NCBI RefSeq assembly: GCF_954871325.1
Contig: NC_088778.1
Location: 1,550,001 to 1,614,000 of the forward strand
DNA length: 64,000 nt
Direction of reading: 5' to 3'
Source of the DNA: Gordionus sp. m RMFG-2023
Taxonomy: Eukaryota > Nematomorpha > Gordioida > Chordodea > Parachordodidae
Position numbers and translations under genes: made by a program. Below the pieces are notes generated by a model that saw only the letters and a program-made list of their open reading frames with translations, searched no databases and was not told the DNA's origin. Below, one piece after another: positions 1-12,407 of this stretch (position 1 is the stretch's first letter; each line of letters begins with the position of its first letter).

Positions 1-91
1 TATATAATCATTTAATTTTTAAATTCTCTCAAAGATATTACATAATTAGAGGAAAATAGAAGCGAACAAGTCAAAGTAAACATTATCATCT

Positions 92-227
92 AGATCCTGT
101 ATCTAGATATAAAAATGTGGTATCTGTATCTAGATAGATTTTTGATTAAATAATCTATAACTATATATTATTTTAGACGTTGTATCGGTATCTAGATCCA
201 TTTAAAAAGTATCTTTTAACAACTCTG
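92..227 (+). mobile_element. hAT-A MITE, 5'-truncated copy
   Basis: The sequence matches the hAT-A copies at 14479, 35830 and 44124: alternating ATCTAGATAC-type motifs, then TTTAAAAAGTATC, ending in TTTTAACAACTCTG at 227. The 5' terminal repeat (CAGAGTTGTTAAA) is missing, so no target-site duplication can be read. Confidence 0.6.
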
Positions 228-1176
228 ATTATTATAAACAAATTACCACCCCAACCTAATTTACCATTTAACAGTGAATGAAGTGAAACGAAACGCAACT
301 AAAGAGTATTATTATTATTCCTAAATATAAAAATAAAAAGGGGGGTAAACAAAATATTACATATTGAAATTAAATGAAATAAAGATTCAATTTATGTTGT
401 AAATTTATATAATTTGTGATGAAAATATCAAAGTACATCTCGCATGCGTTTTTTTTAATAATATTAATATATTTTATAAAAATATTAAAATTTAGGAGAA
501 AATGGTAAACCTCATAAGATATTCTTAACTGCTGATTCATCTATCAGCATTGCTGAGTTCGATAAAAATGACGGTGGAATGAGAATTTTCTCCTTACTTT
601 TATAATAGTTGTCACTGGATATTTGAAAATAACGTCCAATTTTTATTCGTTATAATCCCCTCCCCCCCCCCTTCAGGACAGGTTCGATCCATTAAAACTA
701 GGTGTAAATTGTGTCCTGAGTCTAAATATATTTAAAGCACTGATATTTCGATATTATTTGTTAAAAATATTACCGATCAACTAGGCCTAATATTTAACAT
801 TAAAAAAAATTTCCCAAGCAAATTCCAAGGCCATATTAATTTTTAAAAAAAAATTCCCCCAGGCCCAAACCAAAAATTTGTAAGAATTTTGATAGTTGAG
901 AACCTGAAATAAAATATTTTCAAAAAAAAATAAATAAAGAATTTTAAAAATACAAATCAAAATCAAATTTTATGGGCCTTAGTTTTTTTTGATAAGGCCT
1001 AGCTCAGGCCTGCAAAAATTTTTGTTTTAGGTCAATGTCTGATCTAAAGTTAATAATAAAAAAAAATTCTTAAGAATCCAAGCACACAATAACTTTGAAA
1101 ATATCCCCAAGCCTAGCCCAATATAATTTATAAAAAATTTTTCCAAAGCCCAGTTCCGACCCATTATAATTTTAAA

Positions 1177-1621
1177 AAAAAATTTCTCAAACCTTCCCTC
1201 GACAAATACGGCAGATATAAATATTGAAATTCCTATTTTCAAAAAATCATAGGATTTTCCACCCTTGAGCTGAGCCTATTACTCTCCTCACCCAAATATG
1301 ATTATTATCACAAATTTAAATTTATTCTAAATATTACAATAAGAAATAAATGGCAAAATTTTTATGTAAATTGCGTGGGACTTGGTTTTTTGATCAAAAA
1401 AAATTTCTCAAACCTTCCCTCGACAAATACGGCAGATATAAATATTGAAATTCCTATTTTCAAAAAATCATAGGATTTTCCACCCTTGAGCTGAGCCTAT
1501 TACTCTCCTCACCCAAATATGATTATTATCACAAATAAATTTATTCTAAATATTACAATAAGAAATAAATGGCAAAATTTTTATGTAAATTGCGTGGGAC
1601 TTGGTTTTTTGATCAAAAAAA
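1177..1621. repeat. Two-copy tandem duplication, 221-bp period
   Basis: The block containing CGACAAATACGGCAGATATA begins again 221 bases later (c1200 against c1421). The copies are almost identical, apart from a small length difference in a CACAAAT(TTAA)ATTT stretch. Both end in a TTGATCAAAAAAAATTT-like run. It looks recent. Confidence 0.85.
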
Positions 1622-1879
1622 ATTTTCAGATAGATACTACTCAAAGTATAGGAATTTCCTAAATACCAACCTGATTTGCTAAATAACGACCAAAATTCAT
1701 TAAAATATAATAAGACCCCTTATTTATAAAAATAAATGATTTTAGATATAACTTTAACATTTTATTTTTGTTAAATATGCCATTTTATATCGGATCGGAT
1801 CGGCAAATTTTATAATAATGGCCGATAACCCATACTTAAAATAGGTGAAATATCGTTTTACCCTCCAAAAGATATATAA

Positions 1880-2410
1880 AATACCATTTATTTGATTCCT
1901 ACATCAATATTTTGTGTTTATATAAATATTCTTGACTAACTAAGACATCCCGCCTACCTAGAGTATAATTATTACAATCAAGAGATATTTATACTAGCTT
2001 TTATTTGATACCCATAATCGATATTTTGTGTTGATAAAGATATTCCTGACCCCTCAAGACCTAGACCCGCTCTCTATGAGTGATTATTATTATTACAATA
2101 AAAAAATATTTTAATTAATTGATACCCATATCCAAAGAATATATTTTTTACATCACCCCCTCCCCCCCCCCTTCATCCACCCCCAGACCAAGTCATACCC
2201 ATCAAGACAAAAAATGAATACTTTCAATCTAAAGATATTTTAAATTAGATTTTATTTGATACCCACATCGATATTTTGTGTCGATAAAAATATTCCTGAC
2301 CCCCCAAGACCTAGACCCGCCCTCTATGAGCGTTTATTATTATTACAATAAAAAAATAATTTATATACCTTTTATTTTATACCCACATCAAAAAAATTAT
2401 TTTATACTAC
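1880..2410. repeat. Degenerate ~110-bp repeats
   Basis: Three or four diverged units share GATACCCA, CGATATTTTGTGT, ATATTCCTGACC, AAGACCTAGACCCGC and TCTATGAG followed by TATTATTATTACAATAAAAAA. The clearest are near 1897-1990, 2008-2110 and 2254-2360. C-rich tracts separate some of them. Confidence 0.6.
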
Positions 2411-3215
2411 CACCCCCCCCCCCCCCCACGGGTACCCGGGGTCTGGATTCAGAGTCTAAACACCGGGTCTGTGCTCGGGGTTCGTGCTCACAGCTGGTTT
2501 GGTCGATTTTTTAGACCCAAACCTCGGGTCTGGGTTTTACACAACCAACCAATTAACAACATTAGGGAGGGGTGGGGATTATATTCACAAGTAGTTTAAC
2601 GTAAAATAATAAATGAACGATCGACAGTTATTTAACGTGAACGAATTGCGTAGCTTAAAAAGATATAGAAAATCTCTATTCCTTTATGTTAAATTATATA
2701 TATTACATTGCTGCACATAGAAGAGTAGGAACTCCTATAAGCCACTAAATATTACAATCTCAACCCGACGGATTTAAAATGATGTAAACGACTTAAAAGT
2801 TTAAGAGGTTATTATTACGTTCCCGTTCCCCGTAAAAAAAAAGACAATGAAGACTATGATGTGAATTATGAGGGTTAGGTTGATACGTCATAGGATTTTA
2901 GGATTAAACAAATCTGTAAAATCTTAAAATTTCTCTTCCGTGAAAAGAACCCCCAATTCACCAAGCGCAAATTGGCGGTAAAATGTACAAAAATAATACC
3001 AAAAAAAATACGGTCTATTTAGTAAACTCCGCCGCCAATTTGGTCTAACTGTGAATGCAGGGTAACCGCTCATTCAGGGTGGAGTCGTCGCCAATTGGCG
3101 CTAACTACGAAGGAGGGGTTAAGTGGTAGGAAGGTAAAATTTTGGATTAATCAACAAATTTATGTTTCAAATAGCTGACGATATTCGAGAATATTCTATT
3201 TTTTAAAATTTAAAC

Positions 3216-4451
3216 CGGCTTTGAAAATATCCGGTTTGAAGGCTAAGCAGGCGAGAGTAGTGTACCCTCCCGAAGACGAACCGTTGATGAAGAGTAAATT
3301 GGGGTTGACACGTTTGAGCGTTCGGCTCATGTGGATAGCTGCCGAACAACAATCTTCGACGTCCAGGATACCCCAGCTGGAGATGATAATAATAATAATA
3401 TCAAATTTAATGTTTATATTATAATTTATAAAAGTAGGTAAAGATATATGAACAATGTCGACGACTACATCCTTTTGAAACAGACCACATAACTTTGTAG
3501 CTCCACCAGATAAACCTAAAATAAGAATGCTTCATCGAATACCCCTAACTTCATGAATATAGGTTCCCAAAGACCAACCTTTCACGTTCAATTATGAGAC
3601 AATAGAAGATTGGAATGCTGTTAACTTCATAGAAGCCTAAACTATTCAAACGTTTTTTCTAATATAGTTGTATTAAACTTAATACCATGTCCTAAAAAAA
3701 AGGAATTTTTGAACAAATTAAATTATTGATTTTGTTGATGGGATGGACTAGAGGGGCGTTTTACGGTTGCCCAAAATCAGAATCCATCTTTAATAATCCC
3801 AAATAAGAATGGGATTAATGCCTTCATTAAGCTTCGTTAGTCAAAGAAGGGTCTGAAATGATGGGAGATAAAAAAAATTTTTTTAGTAAAGCCTACATTA
3901 ATAGGTAAGCTCTAGAATTTGTAACAGTATTAATGAAAAAGGGTGGTCAAAAATGATATCTCAAAATGGTTTTATTCCTTTAAAACAGAATTTAGAAAGA
4001 AAAAAAAAATTTATTACAATTATTTATAGCTTAAATTAAACAATATAAAAATTTCTACTATTAATAAATGTTTAATATTATTTTAAAAAAATATATATAA
4101 ATACATATTAATAAAAAAATTTAAAAAAAAATTATAAAAATAAAAAAATTAATAATATTTAATAAAAAAAAAAAATATTCTGTTATTATTCAGTTTTAAA
4201 ACTATAAAATTGTATTTAAGTATGAAAATTTATTCAATCATCTCACAAAGAGCAACTATTAGTCAAAATTGCAATTAATAATGTACATCATAGCGAAAGA
4301 AAAATTAATGTATTGTGTGTCATCTCCTATTCCAGAATATTCGAAATTCAATCCCTGACTGAGGAAGCAAGTTAGCCTAAAGCATGTTGAAGGGGTTAAA
4401 TTTATCGTTTTCTTCTTCTCTCATTCTAAAATGAAGTAACTACACAAAATA

Positions 4452-4487
<36 letters not shown>

Positions 4488-7400
4488 ATTATAAAAGCCA
4501 ACTATTCATAAAATATTATTAATTTTTTAAATGTAAACTTTCCTTTCAAGGAATCCCTGTAGGCCTTGCCCCGACCAAAGCTGCCCCTGTAATTAACGTG
4601 AAATACCGCGATGCCCCGGGACGTAAAAAATTGGGTTCCCTTGAGATCCAAGGAGTCGTACTTTTTAGCGGTCGGTCCACCGTGACTCGTCACTATCATG
4701 GGTGGCGCTAATTCGTGGTCTCGCGAATATGGGTGATCTGGATTCTATTTTAAAAAGAATATATATTTCGAACAATACATTATTAAAGGTATTATGGTGT
4801 AGATGAAGGGATGATACACTCATCCAAAAATTATGCCAAGGAGTTTAGTTTATTTTACTTGGGGAGGATAAAAGTATCCGAAACTGGTTTGACCATCGAA
4901 AGTGGGGAACGTTATCTCTTCGGCTTTACTGATGAATCTCTCATCCAATGGAGCGCCCTCGTAAGTTTTCCTTATGGGGGTTAGCTTGATTTGTGTATTG
5001 TAAAATAAATTGATTCAATTTATTCTCCACTTTTTTTCCTTTTCTTTTCTTTTCTTATCTTTTATTTACCTTCCCGGTAAGTAGGTCTATCCGAGCCAAA
5101 TATTCGAAATCGGATTTCGGTCTTATGATCGCGAAAGCTACGTTTTCCTCGAACCGGGCCAATTTGACGTCGTGAATTTCTCCTATTCCCAATTGGTCGC
5201 CGTTCAGCAAAAGTTCGCTAACTACGTCACCCTCTTCATCCCCGTCTCCTCGTATTTTGACTAAGTACATGTCCTTGATAGAATAAGATTATAAAAGCGT
5301 GTTACAGTTTCATCCAGTGTAACGTGCAGTTATAACCGATACCACCACCCCCCCCCCCCCCCTTCCCACTCTAACGCATTTTTTTTATTTACAAAGAAAG
5401 GGGCCAGTTATAGGTTAGGGGTTCATAAAAAAATTTTGAATCATGGGTGTGTATATGTTATACCTACCCCCCCCCCCCTCCCCCCATTTTCTAAGCATAA
5501 GATATTAATAAATAACAAAAAGAAAATAAATTTACATAAAATGGTGGAAATATCAGACATTTTTTCAATATATTTTAAAAGGTTTAGACCAAAATTTGGC
5601 AAATTTTTGTAATATTTATATTTAAAATAGATTCCTCATCAAATGTGCTATTGCAAATGATACAAAAATGAATAATTCTAATAATTATTTTGCCATTTAT
5701 CAAGGAAAGTTCTTACTTTCTATCTTTCCTTCCTTCCTTCCTTCCTTCTAATCTATATTTGAAATATATCAGTTTATTTAAATAAATAGTGGATGGAAAA
5801 TGTGATTATAGTAATTATTATTACCTTTAAAAAAAAAGGTATGCTTATACCATGGATTTAGTCTACATTTTTTACATACATTGCAACAAATAGAAGAAAA
5901 CAAATGGCTCTTACAAATGGGAAAAAATGACTTTATATGACAGCCATGCATCATTCATGAAGTATTTTTGGTGGATTCACGAGACCTATGATTTGTATAA
6001 ATTTAACACCGATGACTTCTTCTTTAATGTAAAGGTTATAACCACCCCCCCTTTTTTTTATTTACCAACAGGCTTCAGTTTTTGCTATTTTTTTTTAAAA
6101 AAAAATAATATATATTTGAATTTTAAATATTTTTTTTTAAAAAAAAAACATTTTCGGCAATCGCTACAATAAGATCTGGTTTGGTGGGGGAAATATCATA
6201 AGCTGAATCGCCAGAGTTCCAAAGTGGGTAGCCAACATCCTTATGGTGTTCTCCGTTAAATTTTACCAGGGGTTTACTTTCATCGCCAAATTCTGTTGAT
6301 CCTTTTTTTGAATAGGTAATATATATATATATCAAATTATGCACGAAATGAAAAGAGATAAATTTGCCTAAACACAAAGATTAAAAAATTTCAGCCAAGC
6401 GGCATCAGCCTCTTCTACTCTTTATTAAATCAAAAGACAAAATAATTTTAATTCAATATTTCCAGGGTATAAAACAGGTATCAAGATTACTGATTATATA
6501 TATTTAAAATTAATCTTACCATTTGCATTTATCAGAGAATGTATGTACAAGTTGTAAAACCCAATCAAATTATGCATGAAATGAGAATAAATAAACATGT
6601 CTAAACACAAAGCTTAAAAAATTCCTGCCAGGCTGCTTTAGACTCCACTACTCTTTATCAAATCATTACATAAAATAATCTTATTTCAACATTTCCAGGG
6701 TTTAAAACAGATATCAAGTTTACTGATTATATATATTTAAAATTAATCCTACCATTTATGTTTATCAGAGAACGTTTATACAAGTTGTAAAACCCATTTC
6801 TGTCGCTGAGATAATAGAGAGTATTATTGCTAACAATCTTAGGTTGCATGGAGCTAACTCCAGGGATACTCAATTTAATAATAGATGTGATGGACATATT
6901 TGCTTGTTCTAAATCTTCTTCCTCATCTGGTTTGCTTTTTGTAATATGAACATTTCCAACACATATCTCGGAACTATCCCATGGCTTTTAAAATATATTA
7001 TTTTAATTTATATAAATATATTCCATTTTGATATATATATAAACTTGAACATTATATTCTCATATTGTATAGTGCATTGTAGTATTTCATTTTTTTTTAA
7101 AAAAGATTAATTTAGTATGGTAATATGCATTTATAGAAATTTTTTTTAAAAAATTATATCTGACATTTTGATAACATATTAGTTTTCATTTTAAAGAAAT
7201 TGGTTATTTTTTTTAATTTTTATCAAATGATAATTAATATGTTATTGAAACATTGAATATATAATATTAAAAAAAAATTTATAAGCACATATTATCATAT
7301 TAATTAATACTTTTTATATATTATGCCCTATATAAATTGCATCATTTATAAAAAAAAACCATATTTGGATGATTCCATTGATTCCAAGTAATATATTTGC

Positions 7401-8093
7401 TAGTTGATGATAATGAAGGACTTAAATAAAAATCTGAACCTTGAGCAATCACATTACAATTTGTATTAAGCTTTCTTGGATTCAATGCTATTAAGACATT
7501 ATCAGGGTCTAAATTATCATCACAATGCTTTTCACAAACGCAATAAAGGATGTGATTCTAAAATAATATCAACTGTTAAATACAATAAAAAAATAATATT
7601 TATTTACCAAATTATCGTAATAAAAATCGGTATATCTAGCATTTTGGTTAAGTGTTATGGGCTCAGGATTTTTGTCTGCCCCTTTTTGTAAATATATCCT
7701 CTGATCTGATTTATTAACAAAATATACGTCGCCATTATTAACCATGAAGGAATTGCCCCCATATTCATGAACACGTGATGATACATTAAATTCTTAAATA
7801 AATTGTAGAATAAATATTTAAAGATTAAAGTATACCTTTTGGGGTAAATTCTTTCAATTCTTTTGTTTTATAATCATAACAGTTGATAGTGTTTCTTCCA
7901 CCTTCACAATTTTTAGATTCACTCCAGTATATTTCTGTTAATAAATATATTAAAAGAAAATAAATATGTATGCAAAACTTTTGGAAGTTAAGTTTTGATC
8001 TAATTGAATTTCGTTGATTCTGCTTGTACAAGTTACAATCAAATCACTCGTAATTGGACTTTTCCAAGAACCGTATGATATTTTTGCTTTCAT
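3216..8093 (-). CDS. S9-family prolyl-oligopeptidase-like serine peptidase, ten exons, 3' end not found
   Basis: Inferred exons, high to low: 7979-8093, 7836-7934, 7608-7792, 7360-7557, 6753-6984, 6150-6301, 5070-5273, 4859-4957, 4539-4744, 3216-3376. About 550 codons; every intron phase agrees. The chosen start (ATG at 8093) gives [15 protein letters not shown], fitting the family N-terminus. The beta-propeller part carries [23 protein letters not shown] and [15 protein letters not shown]. The alpha/beta-hydrolase part carries [10 protein letters not shown] (oxyanion region), [18 protein letters not shown] (formed across a splice) and the nucleophile motif GSSSGGYT. Members are usually near 620-680 residues, so the C-terminal ~120 residues with catalytic Asp and His are missing, either left of the window or lost. 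Several donors are weak (GTTTTG, GTTTTT). Family knowledge predicts a cytosolic oligopeptidase or acylaminoacyl-peptidase type enzyme; the substrate is unknown. Confidence 0.85.
4451..4488. repeat. (AAAG)n microsatellite
   Basis: About nine AAAG units, inside the last recovered intron of the S9 peptidase gene (between 3376 and 4539). Confidence 0.95.
6327..6785. repeat. 233-bp tandem duplication covering an intron and an exon end
   Basis: The block with TTACTGATTATATATATTTA occurs at 6487 and again at 6720 (period 233). The unit includes intron sequence and the 3' end of the S9 exon 6753-6984. A second, unused copy of the exon end and its donor therefore lies at about 6520-6557 (donor-like GTAAGATT in the copy, GTAGGATT at the real exon). 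The copies differ at many sites, so the duplication is not very recent. Confidence 0.8.
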
Positions 8094-9315
8094 GCTTTTG
8101 AAAAAAAAAATTAAACTGTTTAACATGTGTTATTAAAGCGCATTACGTTTTCGGTATCCGCTAAAAAAACAAAATTATTATCTACACCAATTTTATATTA
8201 TAATTGTAGATGGGGATTAGCTGGGTTCTAGTCGCTTTTAACTAAACTTTAGTTTCTTTTTAAAATATATGAATGACTTAAAAAATTAACTAAAGAAATA
8301 TATAATATAATATTTTTAACTGGAACATAGCGTCACTAGCGTGTGGGGGGAGGCGCAGGAAGCCCAACTAAAAATTTGAAGAACCCCTCTAAAATTTTGA
8401 TTTTTTTATACCAGTAAATAAAGAGGTTTTGGATAATGTTAGCTAAAAAAAATGGTAATTTTGTAATTAATTTCAGCAAATTTTTTGAGTCCCCTTAGAA
8501 AATTGTAGTGACGCTCATGCTGTGGCGTAACCAAAGTATCTTAGTAGATTGAATAACTTATATATTAACCTTTACAGAATAACTTTTTATAAAAGTAGTT
8601 AGATAGTTTTGGAATCTTTAGAATATGGTTAGATTGTTTTTTAGAAAATTTGGAATATATAACCCATGTATCATTGTTCGGGTCTCTCCATAAATTCTTA
8701 AATTTATAAAATATTTTTCAAAGTTATGTTATGTATACATTTTAATACCCGGTCTATATTAAAATTATCATACGAAATATCTTAGATTTGGAATACAACG
8801 TAATTTCTTATTTATAAATTTGGGCGGGCCGATTAGGTCTCTGATATTTAACATTAATAATAGAAGAATGAAATTTTCCTATTGTATCATAAATAAATTA
8901 TTTAAGAAAACACTTCAAAAGTCGGTGATATTTTTTATAGATAAAATATAAAACGAGATTAATAGAAGAATCTAAAACCTTTACTCATATACTATATTTG
9001 GTATATAAAACTATAATAAATGGGATAATTTCGCGTATCAATAGGATTATCATAACTCATACATTCAGGTCATTTATTTACAAATATATTGTCATGAGTG
9101 GCGTTTTATTTTATATATTATCTTAGTATATATGTTTTGGTAACTCACTTAATCACGGTGAAATTTTTAACATTATTTTTTTATATATATTTTATTTATT
9201 TATTTTTTTAAATTAAAAAAATTTTTTTTTTATTGTTTGGTATGGTAGAATGAAGTCATATTTTAATTTTAACAATTTAGCTATAAATTGTCTAATTTGG
9301 TATTTTAATAATTTG
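8094..9315. other. Intergenic, AT-rich
   Basis: This is the region upstream of the S9 peptidase. Apart from a short terminal-inverted-repeat element at 8329-8515 I see no gene or RNA. The first 100 bases before the start codon presumably contain the promoter or 5' UTR, but no element is recognisable. Confidence 0.5.
8329..8515. mobile_element. Small terminal-inverted-repeat element (MITE-like)
   Basis: A 187-bp unit opens with AGCGTCACTA and closes with its exact complement TAGTGACGCT. It is flanked on both sides by CAT (8326-8328 and 8516-8518), a possible 3-bp target duplication. The interior is noncoding. Only one copy was seen, so the family assignment is open. Confidence 0.45.
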
Positions 9316-10095
9316 AGCGATACAATTTTAGAAAATTATAATAACTGAAAACAATATTATATAAAAGAGTATCAATTAAATTATATTTAATTTTATGGGC
9401 CATTCAATTTCAACGATTTTAAACCAACGAGGCCTAAATTAAACAAGTGCTTATTTTTAAATCTAAAAATAACTATTTAACCTTTTTCCACAAAAATTTT
9501 TTTATTCTAATAAGTTGATTAATTAATTAATATTTGATTTAATAGTCCTTACCATTTTCTTGTTTGTAATTTATGCGATACAATTTTAATAAAATTATAA
9601 TAACTGAAAACAATATTATATAAAAGAGTATCAATTAAATTATATTTAATTTTATGGGCCATTCAATTTCAACGATTTTAAACCAACGAGGCCCAAATTA
9701 AACAAGTGCTTATTTTTAAATCTAAAAATAAATATTTAACCTTTTTCCACAAAATTTTTTTATTCTAATAAGTTGATTAATTATTTAATATTTGATTTAA
9801 TAGTCCTTACCATTTTATTGTTTGTAATTTATGCGATACAATTTTAATAAAATTATAATAACTGAAAACAATATGATATATATATATGAGTATCAATTAA
9901 ATTATATTTAATTTTATGGGTCATTCAATTTCAAAGATTTCAAACCCAATAATGCCCCAAATTAAACAAGTGCTTACTTTTAATTTATAAATCTAAAAAT
10001 AACTATTTCTTCTCTGAAATATCAACCTTTTTCACAAAAAAAATTAATTCTAAAATTAATAATTTAGTATTTGATTTAATAGTCATAACTTAATA
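9316..10095. repeat. Three-copy tandem repeat, ~260-bp unit
   Basis: Units share GCGATACAATTTTA, ATAATAACTGAAAACAATAT, GAGTATCAATTAAATTATAT and TTTTATGGGCCATTCAATTT. The ATGGGC anchor lies at 9395, 9654 and 9916, giving periods of 259 and 262. The third copy is the most diverged. There is no coding potential. Confidence 0.85.
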
Positions 10096-12407
10096 GCTTC
10101 ATATAACACATCTTGTTTTAATTGTAAAATTAATGAATTATGATAAAAATTTCCACCAATGCAGATGATCATTTATTTATTATTTTATATAAAAATAATA
10201 ATTATTAAAAAAAAATATCAAATTTTTCCCCGTGATTCAGTGAGTAACCTATGTTTTTATTATAAATTCATTATATTTATTTTTTTTATCACGCGCATTA
10301 ATTTAATTTGTTAACATTGGCGCATTGGTTTGGTTTTGGAGACTCAAGATGAGTCATGTTTTTTTGTATTTGTAAGAATTATTTTTTATTTCTCGTATTA
10401 TAACGTATAAAAAGGCCGTTTTCTTATTATTGTTTTTATTTTGAATTTAATAACATCTGTTCCATCCAAACTGTTTGCGTGATGAAAAATAATTTCTAAG
10501 CGGACATCGGCTATAAATACAACAATCAATAATAAGAATCTGATATAAGAATATGATTAGAAGTTTCTATATTCTAATAATAATATTAGGCAGTTAAACA
10601 TTACCACCCGATAATACATATATATATATATAATCATTATAAAACATATCTAATTAGAATATACTAATTCGTAATATACTACCTTACATTCATACATATA
10701 TTTCCATTATATCAATATTATTCTATGTATTATAAAGCAAATGTGTACAAATAATTTCTAAATTACTTATAGAAACAAATGAGTTTATTATTTAAATAAT
10801 TGTTAAATATTGTCCAATTAATAGGTTAGGTATCATGAATCCGAATTTTAAACATTTTTCATGTAACAATAAAAATAGTCATATACTCTCAAACATTAAT
10901 ACACATATTCTTGAACATTCCCTAAAAGAAAGTGTTCACAGGATTTAAATAATTAAATTATACATGTTGACGTCAATCAATGTGCTTATTTCCGGCAACG
11001 TGTTATATTTACAACTTTTAATTATTTTTTTTTGAACGCGATCTTACCGGAAATAGACTTTATCAAGTTTGGAATACCTATCTTAAATGAATTGTATGAG
11101 TCATTCATAATTTATATATACAAAATATTTATGGAAAATCTAATATAAATTATATCAAATTTTAAAAATTGATGGAAAAATTATCTTAAAAATTCGTAGG
11201 GTACGATGGAATATCATTTCCGGTTGAATCAGATTTGTAAATTATTTTTTTAAAAAAAAAACCAAATTAATCAATTGAAAAAAATGTCGGAAAAATTATT
11301 ATCGTATTCCACATATGTTTTTTTACAATCAAAAGATCAAAAAAAATATTAATCACAAATGAAGATAAGAGATTAAAAGTAAAAAATTTAAATTCGGCGC
11401 GGACTTTAATTTTTTTATCCTCCAATTACATAATTGTTATAGAATAAAGAAATTAAATGTGCATATATATATATATTTAAACCCGCTCGCCATAAGAGGC
11501 GGAGAATGTTATAGCAAACCCTCCTAAAATATTTACGAATAAAAGAGAAGGGAAAGGAAGAGAAGAGAAGAGAAGAGAAGAGAAAAATAACAAACTTTAA
11601 AATAAATGATAAATTTAAGCGATCATGTTTGGGAAATATTTAAAGTGGTCTTCAAAGTATGTAAATATTATTATTCTCAATTAACCGTTTAACGCCTATC
11701 CTTAAATGTATCGCACGCCAAACACTTCAACCTTATTTTTTTTTCATCTTGAAATCTTAAGTATAATTTGCTTGGTAATATCTTTATTTACCATTTCAAA
11801 AAAATGAAAAAAAAAATTAATTTGTTACAATATATTTATACCCGGTTTCAGGTTGCATTCGAAGTGCAAACGGATTCCGTTTTTTACATCCGTTATGATA
11901 TTATATTGATTTTTCATTTTTTAAAAATATTATAAGTTTACATTATAACGGTCTATAAAAGTTTGCCGGAATCAAATAGTCAAAATGTTTTGACTACAAA
12001 ATTTGCCGGATCGGTTTTTAAGACGGAAGGTATCGGAACGGACGCACTTTGAGGTTGACTTTTGACGGAACGGATGTAAAAAAACGGATGCGTCTCCACT
12101 TTGAAAGCAGCTTAAAATGTTCACTTCGATCTTAGTAACAAATATATAAAATTCCTTAAATCTCAAAACATATGATAAACTTTCAAATTTGGAATTTATT
12201 TAGAAAGGGGAGGAAGAGGTGGGAGTGGAATGATACCCATTCCAAAATACTAATATTTGACATTTCTATTATCCTGATGGAATAAAATTGATACAAAAAA
12301 ATATTTTATCATTATAGGTACAGGCGACCCAACATATTCTAGAAGTAATGGATACGCTATCCGAATAAATTAGGGATAACGAGTGCAGGATACGAGTTTG
12401 AGGGGTA
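10096..12407. other. Intergenic, no gene seen
   Basis: AT-rich. It contains a short inverted pair TATTTCCGG/CCGGAAATA around 10988-11057 and an AGAAG-type microsatellite near 11548-11583. The last ~60 bases before 12408 match the sequence after the stop codon of GPCR B (28384 onward). Confidence 0.5.

Larger units (their letters stand above)
1..3215. other. Noncoding stretch rich in repeats, left of the S9 peptidase exons
   Basis: No convincing gene is seen here. It holds a 5'-truncated hAT-A MITE near 92-227, a 221-bp tandem duplication (1177-1621), degenerate ~110-bp repeats (about 1880-2410), and poly-C tracts at 662-671, 2162-2171 and 2413-2427. The missing C-terminal exon(s) of the S9 peptidase should lie here or beyond the left edge, but I did not find the expected Asp or His motifs. 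Confidence 0.5.

Noticed and set aside
496-606. Plus-strand exon-like block reading KPHKIFLTADSSISIAEF after a TTTAG
   Set aside because: Protein-like composition, but only ~35 codons, no good donor, no neighbour exon and no recognised family. Left as a possible chance frame.
5900-6040. Extra S9 exon between 5273 and 6150
   Set aside because: The flanking exons join directly in phase (A-E-N to D-M-Y-L) and match the family order, so no exon is needed; readings here contain stops.
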